A DNA stretch of 64,000 nt from positions 33,417,078 through 33,481,077 of the forward strand of contig CM047813.1 in NCBI GenBank assembly GCA_026214975.1, read 5' to 3'. Below the pieces are notes generated by a model. That model searched no databases, was not told the DNA's origin, and was given only the letters and a program-made list of their open reading frames with translations. Shown here piece after piece: positions 55,833 through 64,000 of the stretch. Origin of the DNA: Gentiana macrophylla (lineage: Eukaryota > Streptophyta > Magnoliopsida > Gentianales > Gentianaceae). The translations under genes were made by a program, and so were the position numbers. How positions within the stretch are numbered: position 1 is the first letter of the stretch; every line of letters begins with the position of its first letter.

Positions 55833-56193
55833 TGTGGATATACTATGGTTAATAATATTAAATACTATGGTTAATAATATTACATTATTGTTACACTCAT
55901 AACATGTTACAATGTAACGTGTTACTTTTTATCAAGAGACATATTAATTGCATTGAATAAACAATTAATATGTCCTAATAGTCATAAAGTAACTATCCTT
56001 TGTCCTACTATGTAATAGCATAGACATAGCCGACTCTAGCATTTATTGTAGCCGGCTCTAGTTACTTTTACTTTACTAGCTAGGATCCTCTCTTGTAAGG
56101 ATCCTCTCTTGTATCTATTTATACTCATTCTTTCAACATGAATAAACAAGTTGGAGTTTACTCAAGTATTATTACTTTCTCAAACTCTCTTCA
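55833..56193 (+). repeat. 3' LTR of the nested copia element
   Basis: Same length as the 5' LTR and the same sequence except one A/T difference at position 7. Confidence 0.97.
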
Positions 56194-56198
56194 ACAAC

Positions 56199-56483
56199 TT
56201 TTTCTTCCATTCCTTGAATATGGAGAAAACTTAATTACATTACAATATTATGAAAATAAGGAGCATTGTATGCAAAGTTAATTAACAATTTAATCAAAAT
56301 AGTTGAGAAAATTAATAGAGAATCTGTAAATAGAGATTCTAGTGTATTATATCCCGGATAGAGAATCTGTAAGTTGAGAAGCTGATGCAGTTGACCCTTT
56401 ATAGAGATTCTGTAAAACTAGAAAAAGTGGTGTTTGAGTCTGTAAAATAGAGAATCTGTTAAGAGACACTACTGCGAGTGCTC
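56199..56483. other. Right end of the Harbinger element
   Basis: Subterminal repeats of AGAGAATCTGTAA type (near 56315, 56355, 56405, 56450) and the terminal inverted repeat. Confidence 0.7.
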
Positions 56484-56804
56484 TAAGGGCGTTTGTACCA
56501 TAAGCACTATACGGTGCCCTAATAAAGATTAAAAGTGAAATTTTCCCTCAAATACCTCACAACAGAAGTCTCATTCCTATCCCTGTTTTAGAGTCAATGA
56601 ACAGTGTATTCTCATTTGTGGAGCACTATCCCTATTTTAAAGCACTATCTCTATTTTAATGGTATACATGGTATAAAGATAAGGATATGGATGTTGTTGT
56701 AGAGTGTTTTAAATTGAGATATTGTAAAATAGGGATATGCGTTATTTTGTATTATTTTAGAGATAAAAAATAAGATTTCTGGTGTGAATGCCTAATGGGC
56801 CTCA

Positions 56805-57077
56805 ATACTCAATGATTATCCTGGTTTTTTAGATTTCTAATTCAACAAGGGGATAATTAATGAAGGCAACCACCACAATCATTTAACCAAGCAAAAATAG
56901 TAAAATACGATTGATTCCGGACCACAAAACCATACTTACATTCGATTAAATTTTAAATTTTGTGTTCAAACTAAGTCATAAATTCCTAAGAAATGAAGTG
57001 AATCATTTTTCACTATTGACAATTTCTCAAACTCATAACTGCTCTAAATCTTGCACTCACCCAATGGGTTTTTTAGG

Positions 57078-57156
<79 letters not shown>

Positions 57157-57492
57157 CAATATATATATATATATTGGACCTTGTTAGAGATAATGTCAAG
57201 ATTGAGTTGTTGATAATTATGTTTGAATTTAAATTATGTTAGGATATATTATTTGATTTAAATAAACTTCTACCTACCATATATTAGTCTATAAATATTG
57301 TAATACTTTTATTATTATTATTATCAATCAACGCAATACAATCTCTATTATATTTTCTCAATTAGACCCTATATCAAAAAAACCCGCAGCAGTGCCCATG
57401 AGTCCATCATGGCAATTTACTTCAATAGCCATCAATATCATCGACGAGGATTCATGTTTAGCTAAACTACTATATACTATATATATCTAATA
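56805..57492. repeat. Segmental duplication, copy B, part 1
   Basis: Collinear with 26378-26835. It differs by an inserted stretch (about 57030-57375) that holds a TA microsatellite and an LTR-end-like tract (TTATTATTATTATTATCAATCA near 57310). Confidence 0.8.
57079..57175. repeat. (TA)n microsatellite
   Basis: About 37 TA units (57079-57153), then a shorter TA run after TGTCAA. Confidence 0.95.
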
Positions 57493-57520
57493 ACATAGAA
57501 GATAACAGTAAATACAACTT

Positions 57521-57533
57521 GGCTCCGATACCA
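57521..57533 (-). promoter_or_regulatory. Minus-strand Met-tRNA primer-site-like sequence
   Basis: The complement reads TGGTATCGGAGCC, one base from the consensus tRNA-Met primer site. It stands just left of the pararetroviral coding sequence but faces the opposite way, so it probably belongs to an inverted viral piece or to a broken LTR element. Confidence 0.5.
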
Positions 57534-57547
57534 AACTGAGAAGGACC

Positions 57548-58512
57548 AGTATAAGACAGCTTTTAATGTTCCTTTTGGACATTATGAATGGAGAGTTATG
57601 CCATTTGGTCTAAAGAATGCACCTTCAGAATTTCAAAAAATTATGAATGATATATTTACTCCTTATAGTGAGTTTATGATAGTTTATATTGATGATATAT
57701 TAGTATTTTCAAAAACTATTGAAAATCATTTCAAACATCTAGATATATTTAGAAAGTTAATTATACAAAATGGATTAGTTATATCTAAACCAAAGATGTC
57801 CTTATTTCAAACAAAAATTAGATTTCTAGGTCATAATATTGAAAAAGGAAATATTATTCCTATACAGAGAAGTATTGATTTTGCCTCAAAGTTCCCAGAT
57901 ATTATTCTGGATAAAACACAATTACAAAGATTTTTAGGAAGTCTTAATTATGTTTCTGCCTACTATAAAGATTTGGCTAAAGATGCAGCTATCTTATATG
58001 ATAGACTGAAAAAATTACCTAGTCCGTGGACTGATCAACATACTGATGCAGTTAAAACAATTAAAAAGAAGGTAATTAATCTTCCTTGTTTAATGTTAGC
58101 CAATCCTTCATGGGATAAAATTATTGAGACAGATGCCTCCGATATTGGTTATGGTGGCATATTAAAACAAATCTGTCCAGAAACGAAACAAGTTTATCTT
58201 GTTAGATTTTATTCTGGAAAATGGAATAATAGTCAAAAGAATTATGCAGCAGTAGTAAAAGAATTTCTAGCTATTGTAAAATGTGTTCTAAAATTTCAAG
58301 ACGATTTATATAATAAGAAATTTCTTATATATACAGATTGTAAATCTCCGAAATTTATGTTTAATAAAGATTTTAAACACGATGTTTCCAAACAAATGTT
58401 TGCGAGATGGCAAGCTCATCTAGCCCCTTTTGATTTTGATATTCTTCATATGAAAGGAGAAGACAATAGTCTCCCTGATTTCTTAACCCGTGAATTTTTG
58501 CAGGAATCATGA
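57548..58512 (+). pseudogene. Pararetroviral reverse transcriptase/RNase H, 5' truncated
   Basis: The open frame extends upstream of the first Met (57598) to the break near 57545, so the protein is cut off within the RT palm. Present are MPFGLKNAPSEFQ, the catalytic YIDDILVFSK (Asp pair intact), LGHNIEKG, then the RNase H domain with ETDASDIGYGG, YSGKWNNSQKNY, LIYTDCKS and ending DFLTREFLQES. The 305-codon 3' part has no internal stop. The stop TGA at 58510-58512 overlaps the next ATG (58509). It would copy pregenomic RNA into DNA and remove the RNA. Incomplete at the 5' end and therefore not functional. Confidence 0.88.
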
Positions 58513-58718
58513 CAGGAAATTCAACAATTTATTCTGAGAATAATTATTATTTTATTGAAAAATTTTGCTGGCATAAATGGCTGAGAGATGTCAGTATTGC
58601 TGTTGAAAGTAAAAAAGGAATAGTCCAAAAGCAAATAATACAGAGGGAAATATCCGGGAAACCTTTGAAGGTTTCATTGCCTACAAAATGTTGGTCATGT
58701 ACCAATAAATTACATTAA
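58509..58718 (+). CDS. Small pararetroviral ORF of unknown function
   Basis: 69 codons; its ATG overlaps the RT/RNase H stop (ATGA), a compact viral arrangement. Basic product with KCWSC near its end. It may be an independent small protein or the start of ORF2 split by mutation; I do not recognise it. It ends 11 bases before the next ATG. Confidence 0.45.
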   Translation: MTGNSTIYSENNYYFIEKFCWHKWLRDVSIAVESKKGIVQKQIIQREISGKPLKVSLPTKCWSCTNKLH

Positions 58719-58728
58719 TAATGTTTTA

Positions 58729-59493
58729 ATGTTTACAGGAATGACGTCCAGAGGATCAGGACGGGGAATTCATAATTCCTATCGTGGAAGAGGTGGAAGA
58801 GGAAATATCCTCGTCCAACATGGGAACAGAATCTTATATTCGGACAATATATCCGGAAGTGGAAGCTCAAGTCAGAATAATAATTCTGATAAAGAATACC
58901 AAGAATTCCTTGAATATAAAAGGAAGAAAAATGGAAAAGATAAAGCAGTTGAGGAAATACCCTCTTATGCAAATATCATAATACAAGAAGAAGAAGATAT
59001 AACTTCTTATCAAGAAAATGAAGAACAAGGAATTATATTCCTAATTGAATATGATGATTTAAAGAAAAAGAATGACCCATGGTCATTGATGGATAAATAT
59101 TTGGATAATAATCCATTTCCAGTAACTGCATATAAGCAGCGTTATTATTACGAAAATCTTCTTAAGGCCTCTGAATGTGAAATAACACATTTTATGTCTA
59201 ATGATCAGAAAGAATATACTTTCTCTAAAATTGTGATTAAAAGGATATATCTTCCAAATGAATGGGGTATATCATTATTCAAAGAAAAAGAATTTCTTTT
59301 TCAAGAGAAAAATATTTCTCTAAAATATAATTATTGGGATTATATCCAAGCTTTTACAAATGTGTTTTTATATGAAAACAAAAACAAAAGCATACATGGT
59401 TTATTAAAGTATGCCTGTAAGTATATAAACATCCTGGAATTTATACCAAATTGGTTTCAGAATGATGGTGGTTATTACATGGACCATCGGTAA
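58729..59493 (+). pseudogene. Pararetroviral ORF2-like protein, truncated
   Basis: 254 codons. The N-terminus is Gly/Arg-rich (GSGRGIHNSYRGRGGRG), an RNA-binding-type composition, followed by an acidic low-complexity stretch. The C-terminal part, rich in Tyr, Phe and Lys (KRIYLPNEWGISLFKEKEF), has no known domain. Its position after RT/RNase H matches ORF2 of florendoviruses, whose function is unknown. Similar-looking coding sequence continues in other frames to about 59900, so the gene is interrupted by a frameshift near 59485. Confidence 0.6.
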
Positions 59494-60125
59494 AAATTTT
59501 ACTGAAAGAATGGAAAGAATTATATTCTCAATGGGTTGATATATCTCCCAAAATCTCAGATTTAAGTAACCAAGGACATTTAATAAATTGTTCTGGTTCG
59601 TTATATTTCTTTTTGGAATTTTCTATTCCATGGATTCTGAAATGGACTCCAATTGTAGATATAACTACAGATAATTTGCCTTGTATCAAGAGAAAATATT
59701 TCTCAAAATTTTGGACAAAATTGTCAAAAAAAGGATCCACAAACAGGCCAACTATTTGGTGAAGATTTATTTCAAGAAATCAAACAAAAATTCAACAATT
59801 TGAAGAATTAGAAGATGATATCTTAAACACAGTTGCGATCGAGCCTTTCCGAACATTTCAGAAAGCTTAAAATGAAAGGAATAAATTCTAAGAAGGAAGT
59901 CTTACAACATTATTTGTCGAGAGATGAAGAAGGATTTAATTAAAATTTTGGTCACAAAATTGGGGATGACAAATCGAGACACATCTATGTCCTCTCGCAA
60001 ATTTGGTTTGGAGAATCACAAGATCCAAATCAAGAGATCGACGAAGATTTCCAAACAATTATTGCGAAAATATCAGAATTTCAAGATTAAAGGAAATTAT
60101 GGAAGAGTATCATTACTATAGGACA
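59494..60125 (+). pseudogene. Decayed continuation of the pararetroviral ORF2
   Basis: Codon-like, A-rich sequence in shifting frames with several stops. One open piece lies at 59924-60121. It runs up to the noncoding promoter region. Confidence 0.4.
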
Positions 60126-60309
60126 AAATGGGTCCTACAAGTTTGTCGTTTGTGCCGACACCAACTTTAATAAAGTTCTACTATTAATGAATAGCAAAAG
60201 TAATATTCTTTTGCTTTTACTTTTGAATAATTGGCAAAATGTTCGCCACTTACTTTTCTTTTTATTATTTTAATAGCCCACTTGTTTTGGCTTTTGGGAG
60301 GAGTTCCTC

Positions 60310-60318
60310 TATAAATAG
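60310..60318 (+). promoter_or_regulatory. Pararetroviral TATA box
   Basis: TATAAATAG in the intergenic region, about 190 bp after the last viral coding-like sequence, in the position of the pregenomic RNA promoter. Confidence 0.7.
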
Positions 60319-60408
60319 ATTAGTTTTATGTTTTATAGGAGGCACGCTTGAGAATTGTCTCGCCTTCTTTTCTCTCAATACTATCTTGTAAAATCTCTCT
60401 TCAAGTTA

Positions 60409-60414
60409 AATAAA
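60409..60414 (+). terminator. Pararetroviral poly(A) signal
   Basis: AATAAA about 95 bp downstream of the TATA box. In plant pararetroviruses the signal lies just after the start site, so that it is ignored at the first pass and used at the second. Confidence 0.65.
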
Positions 60415-60430
60415 GAATCTTTTGTCTTGA

Positions 60431-60882
60431 TTACAGCCTAAAGTTTTGTAAGTTATTTTATTTTTTTTTTGTTTTGTTTAATTTTTATTTTTGTATTCGT
60501 TTAGCCTAATGATAGGCTAAAAGAATTTGTGTTAAAATATAATGTGAAGGTAAATTTAAATACAGTATGGTCTTGGAATTAAATTAAGACTATGTATATA
60601 ATGATCAAAGGGTTGAGTAGAAGAACTGGCAATTTTATATAACAAGGTTTTGATTAATTCTGGCATGAATATAATTTGATCCTTTTGTAGCCGTTTTATA
60701 CCCGCTTTAGCCCAGGTGTGGCGTTTAGGGTTCTTTGGCTTTTACATGTTGGATCAGTCATTATATTTGTCGACAGAATTCATAATCAAGTAAAAATACC
60801 ATTTTTGTTATATAATTTAAGACGGTTTTCTTATGCTTGTAAAGATGCCTATCTTGATCAAATGTGTATACACAGTCTTCAT
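60431..60882. other. Remainder of the insertion, unassigned
   Basis: T-rich. It contains a short perfect hairpin TAGCCTAATGATAGGCTA near 60503-60520. Could be viral leader or other inserted DNA. Confidence 0.4.
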
Positions 60883-61085
60883 ATATTGTATCTTGGAATT
60901 AAGAAAACGAAAATATCAATTACTATATGCATGAGATATTGTTGTTGTTACCTGGGGTGGTAGAGATCATCATGATAGAGAAAGCATTGAGACGCGTTGA
61001 TATGAACGCATTTGAAAGAGACATTAACTGCTTCTGCAGTTTCGAGGGCATGGATTAATTTGAGAACTGCAATGTGATTTTATTT
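60883..61085. repeat. Segmental duplication, copy B, part 2
   Basis: Resumes the alignment with copy A (26850-27100) at ATTGTATCTTGGAAT. It carries the 36-base deletion in the signal-peptide-like exon. Confidence 0.85.
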
Positions 61086-61590
61086 AGGGGATCGAGGGAA
61101 AAATGACAAAAATATTTATAAAATTAATAAATAGGACACACTTCTTTTTTTTTTGAAAAAAAAAAAAAAAAAAAAAAAAATTTCAGAAAAAAATACCCCT
61201 TTTAATAAAAGAGACGCGCCGCACGCATATACAATGCTTCACATCGTCCGCTGCTTGACTGCTTCAGGTTGTTTTTTTTTAATTTTTCAAACAATCGTAA
61301 CTTTTGATTTATAACTCCGATCCTCGAAATTTTTCCACCATAATTTATATTTTTTTTTGCTCTTTAATTTGAGCTAAAATACGATACCCTTCCGATGTAT
61401 ATTTTGAAAGCCGAAAAAAATATTTGTATTAACCGGAGCGTGTTTTTCTTATAAACGACCGTAACTTTTGATTTAGAACACCGATCATCAAAATTGTTTC
61501 ACCAAAGTTCATATTTCTTTTTATCTTCATTTTGAGACCACGTTTGATACCCTTTCGACGTAGTATTTGAAAGCCGAATTTTATCGAAGT
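61086..61590. repeat. Poly(A/T) tract and imperfect 120-bp repeat
   Basis: T then A runs at 61143-61180. Two related blocks (about 61295-61420 and 61448-61570) share CGTAACTTTTGATTTA, CCGATC, TTTCACCA-type and TGATACCCTT segments. Confidence 0.65.
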
Positions 61591-61965
61591 GTTTACACCA
61601 ACACAGTAACACAGCAACAATACACACCAACCAAGTAACACACAAACAAAGTAACACACCCATAAAGTAACACACTAGTCTATTTTTGTCCTCAACAAAG
61701 TAACACATCAACAAAGTAACACACTAGTCTATTTTTGTCCTCAACAAAGTAACACACCAACAAATTAACACACCAGTCTATTTTAACACACTAGTCTATT
61801 TTTGTCCTCAACAAAGTAACACACCAACAAAGTAACACACTAGTCTATTTTAACACACTACTTATTTTTGTCCTCAACAAAGAATACACCAACAAAGAAT
61901 AGCTACTCTCTTTATTTTTTTGTTAATAACAAAGAATACACCAACAAAGTAACACAGTGATTTTA
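61590..61965. repeat. Minisatellite of ACAAAGTAACACACCA/ACTAGTCTATTTTTGTCCTC units
   Basis: Compound repeat: runs of ACAAAGTAACACAC alternate with CTAGTCTATTTTTGTCCTCA. The latter recurs near 61676, 61724, 61792 and, decayed, 61860, with irregular 48-70 bp spacing. Confidence 0.88.
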
Positions 61966-61999
61966 GAACTGCAATGTGATTTTATTTAATGAGAGAGAC

Positions 62000-62540
62000 A
62001 ACGTCAAATAAGGAAAATTAAAGCAACACAATGTGTTTTTGTTTCTTTTTATTTTGTTTTTCTCATTCGGCGCAAAAAAACAATGATGATCACTCATTAG
62101 CAATATAAAAATGAACTTCAAGCAACATGTACAATGTGTTTTTGTTTCTTTTATTTATTTATTTATTTTTATTTTTTTTTTTTCAGAAGACGAAAGATCT
62201 AATTAATCTAGGACGGAGGAATTAGGCTCGAGGCACTCTCCCACTGTAGTTTCTCAAGAACTCTACAATGGAAACCACTAGGGTAATGAGCCTTGCCCTT
62301 TTGTTTCTTTTATTTTGTTTTTCCCATTCGGCACTAAAATCATTGAAGATCCACGTATATGTGCAATATAAAAATGATTTCAAGCAAGACAAAGTATCTA
62401 CTGAGTTGAAATTCGGAATTCATTTAATTAATTAATGACAAAGAATTAGCCTCTTTTTTTATGAAAGAATTTGCCATTTTAATTAGGTTAAATAGAGTGT
62501 AACGTTTGTTCAACAAAAAATAAAAATAAAAATAGAGGGT
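62000..62540. repeat. Segmental duplication, copy B, part 3
   Basis: It matches 27200-27620 with internal duplication. TTTTGTTTCTTTTATTTTG appears several times (62038, 62141, 62298), and ATCATTGAAGATCCACGTA at 62338 pairs with 27332 in copy A. Confidence 0.75.
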
Positions 62541-63359
62541 AACGAACAATCTCTATAACTGTATTCACTTTCAACCTTTTTTTTTTTTTTTTTTTTTTTT
62601 ATTCAATACATTTTGATATTGTTTGGCAATATACTATGACGGCTTCTATCGGCAGCATGAATTAATTATCGACACTCTTTTTTTTTTTGGTTATTTTTCA
62701 ATAACTTCAACACACTACAAAATTACTATTATCACACTAGCTACAAAGTAATAAAATTCCAACTTATTACAATTTAGTCCTTAACCTTTTCTTAAATACA
62801 AATTTCCCTTTCATCTTTAAAAAAAAAAAACGTAACTCCAAATCCTAGAAGCAGCCGCCACAACCCCCCCCCCCTCCGCAAAATAGTTTCCCCTCCTCCT
62901 CCCCCTCCATCTCCACCCTCCTTTCTTTAGCCACCGCATCACCACCCTTCAAATCATTTCCCCAACCCTCAAACGCAGCAACCATTACCACCAAACCTTG
63001 CCGGAAAACCCAACTCGTTCATCCACACCATTACACCTTGCCAGAAAACCCAACCCGAAATCATGCTTCTTTGAAGCTGTAGTAGCAACAAACAAAAAAA
63101 GAGAGACATTTGAGCTGCAATTTCGTAGCATTGTTTCAGTCAGGCTTCGCGGGTGGCCGGATTTCATGGAGATGGGTTTACAGAAGGGAGCTGCAATAGG
63201 TGCGATTTTTTTTTTTGAAAGGTCGACCTGGGACAAAGGGAGATGGGTTTACTGAATGGGGAGGAAGGATCGGAAAAACGCAACCCTCGTCAGAAATTGC
63301 ACAGCGCCGGCGAGTTATGGGTTTTTTTTTTTTGAAATGGTCGATGACGATGACAAATT
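62541..63359. other. Poly(T), C-rich and unassigned sequence
   Basis: Poly(T) at 62578-62600. An A run and C run at 62820-62875 are followed by a CT-rich stretch. ORFs on both strands (62985-63255) have no recognisable domain. The CT-rich tract could be a 5' UTR, but no gene follows. Confidence 0.45.
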
Positions 63360-64000
63360 GTGCGACCTAATTTATCCAGGCCTATGTCGATCTAGTGAAG
63401 AACACCCAAAACCCTAATGCCTAAAGAGGGGTTTTATGATTTGCGGATTGAGTCTAAGAGTTTATCTTAGATTGCCCACGTATCCTGTTTCTTTTCCAGG
63501 AATCAAGCCTTACGTAGTTCCTGGAGTGTGGTATTTATAATGACAACACATACTTTAACCCTAATATTAAGTCGGTTTGAGCTATTGTCATATTACCCTT
63601 AATGGGCCTTAACCCTTGCCCAAGTCATCATACTGTTAATGGGCCTTGATAGCTGGTGCGGACTCTGTCCTCGATATCGCCGTAACCGACATGCGGTACT
63701 CGACTCTGGGATCCCTTGTCCTACACTGCTCGGTTGTCGATCATCATAGCCCCGAGTCTGGAACTCGACACGCATAACTTCACACTCATTCGCATTCTGG
63801 GGACCAACTGCAAGACGACACATGGAAGGGTGAAACCCGGTATCGTCATAAGCCCCCTAGACTTGAGAGAGGCGACTGCCGTCGTCCGAGGTCAATTCTG
63901 CTATTTGAATCGTCTTCGAGTTGGGTCATTATTTGGGCGGGAAAAAGCCCGCCTTCTGCAACCCTAGCTGCTTGTAGCTACGTGGCATGACGTCAGGGCG
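63360..64000 (-). mobile_element. Gypsy-like LTR fragment, right edge outside the window
   Basis: It shares with 43375-43638 the motif pair CCCACGTATCC and GGAATCAAGCC...CGTAGTTCC (63478-63520), followed by a minus-strand TATA-like sequence (complement of ATTTATAATG near 63532). The GC-rich right part holds repeated CTCGA and GGGCCTTA blocks and ends with CTACGTGGCATGACGTCA. No coding match. Confidence 0.45.

Larger units (their letters stand above)
51149..56193 (+). mobile_element. Copia element with near-identical LTRs, nested in Harbinger
   Basis: Two 361-bp LTRs (51149-51509, 55833-56193) with TGTGGA and CTTCA ends, and a perfect target duplication ACAAC (51144-51148, 56194-56198). A primer site TGGTATCGAGCC follows the left LTR, and a GAGGGGGGG polypurine tract precedes the right one. 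Length 5045 bp, normal for copia. By eye the LTRs differ only at their seventh base. Confidence 0.97.
48192..56483 (+). mobile_element. PIF/Harbinger DNA transposon with a nested copia element
   Basis: The ends are inverted: GAGCACTCGAAGTAGTGTCT at the left, and the complement of the right end reads GAGCACTCGCAGTAGTGTCT (19 of 20). The target duplication TAA is at 48189-48191 and 56484-56486, typical of this superfamily. It encodes the Myb/trihelix-like ORF1 protein, but no DDE transposase is visible. Excluding the copia insertion the element is about 3.2 kb, so it must be nonautonomous for cutting. Confidence 0.88.
57541..60430 (+). mobile_element. Endogenous pararetrovirus fragment (Caulimoviridae, florendovirus-like)
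   Basis: One plus-strand block with, in order, RT/RNase H (5' truncated), a small ORF, a second long ORF with a Gly/Arg-rich start, and an intergenic region with TATA box and nearby poly(A) signal. No integrase, LTR or aspartic protease is present. RT/RNase H followed by a separate ORF2 fits the two-ORF layout of endogenous florendoviruses; genus assignment is inference. The fragment lies within an insertion of about 3.4 kb (57493-60882) in duplicated host DNA. Movement protein, coat protein and protease regions are missing. Confidence 0.8.

Noticed and set aside
61429..61714. Cysteine- and leucine-rich minus-strand ORFs that look like membrane peptides
   Set aside because: They read through the ACAAAGTAACACAC minisatellite; composition is a repeat artefact.
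62985..63255. Overlapping ORFs on both strands as a possible gene
   Set aside because: No domain on either strand, no splice or promoter signals that agree, and flanked by homopolymer runs; left as unassigned.

Overview
This window is plant nuclear DNA, most likely from a eudicot. Evidence is an AT-rich background, GT-AG introns in gene remnants, plant-type LTR retrotransposons of both the copia and gypsy superfamilies, a plant LINE with a DUF4283-type gag, CACTA, Harbinger and Mutator-like DNA elements, and an endogenous pararetrovirus. No complete, evidently functional host gene is visible. The species cannot be told from the sequence.

Layout. 1-879 looks like the end of an LTR. 2008-14875 is a minus-strand Ty3/gypsy element of Tat type: gag, protease, RT/RNase H and integrase read leftwards. 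Its long 3' region carries two decayed plus-strand (antisense) gene cassettes, each behind its own TATA box, and an 84-bp tandem array beside the 3' LTR. 14930-18400 holds host-gene debris: a frameshifted, truncated methylthioribose kinase pseudogene, a second copy of its 5' region, and one exon-like OTU protease fragment. 19100-25870 is a decayed minus-strand LINE with a 1.8-kb solo LTR in its 3' part. 26378-27600 is one copy of a segmental duplication; the other copy (56805-62540) is split by a pararetroviral insertion.

28095-42574 is copia debris (two related partial copies) interrupted by a 9.3-kb LTR element with no coding region. That element has a perfect 5-bp target duplication and fills 32220-41541. 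43375-46250 is a gypsy-like LTR split by a 2.06-kb CACTA element (43639-45700) that carries two tRNA-like cassettes. 46973-47143 is a small Mutator-like MITE with a 9-bp target duplication. 47430-47757 is a truncated CDT1-like pseudogene.

48192-56483 is a PIF/Harbinger element that keeps only its Myb-like ORF1 gene. It was invaded by a 5.0-kb copia element (51149-56193) whose two 361-bp LTRs differ at a single base although its reading frames are wrecked. 57541-60430 is an endogenous caulimovirid, florendovirus-like: RT/RNase H, a small ORF, a second long ORF, then a TATA promoter with a poly(A) signal. 61090-64000 holds simple repeats, a 50-bp-class minisatellite and another gypsy-like LTR piece.

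The genes do not form a pathway. The window is a record of nested insertions whose order can be read from target-site duplications: solo LTR into LINE, noncoding LTR element into copia, CACTA into gypsy LTR, copia into Harbinger, virus into duplicated DNA.
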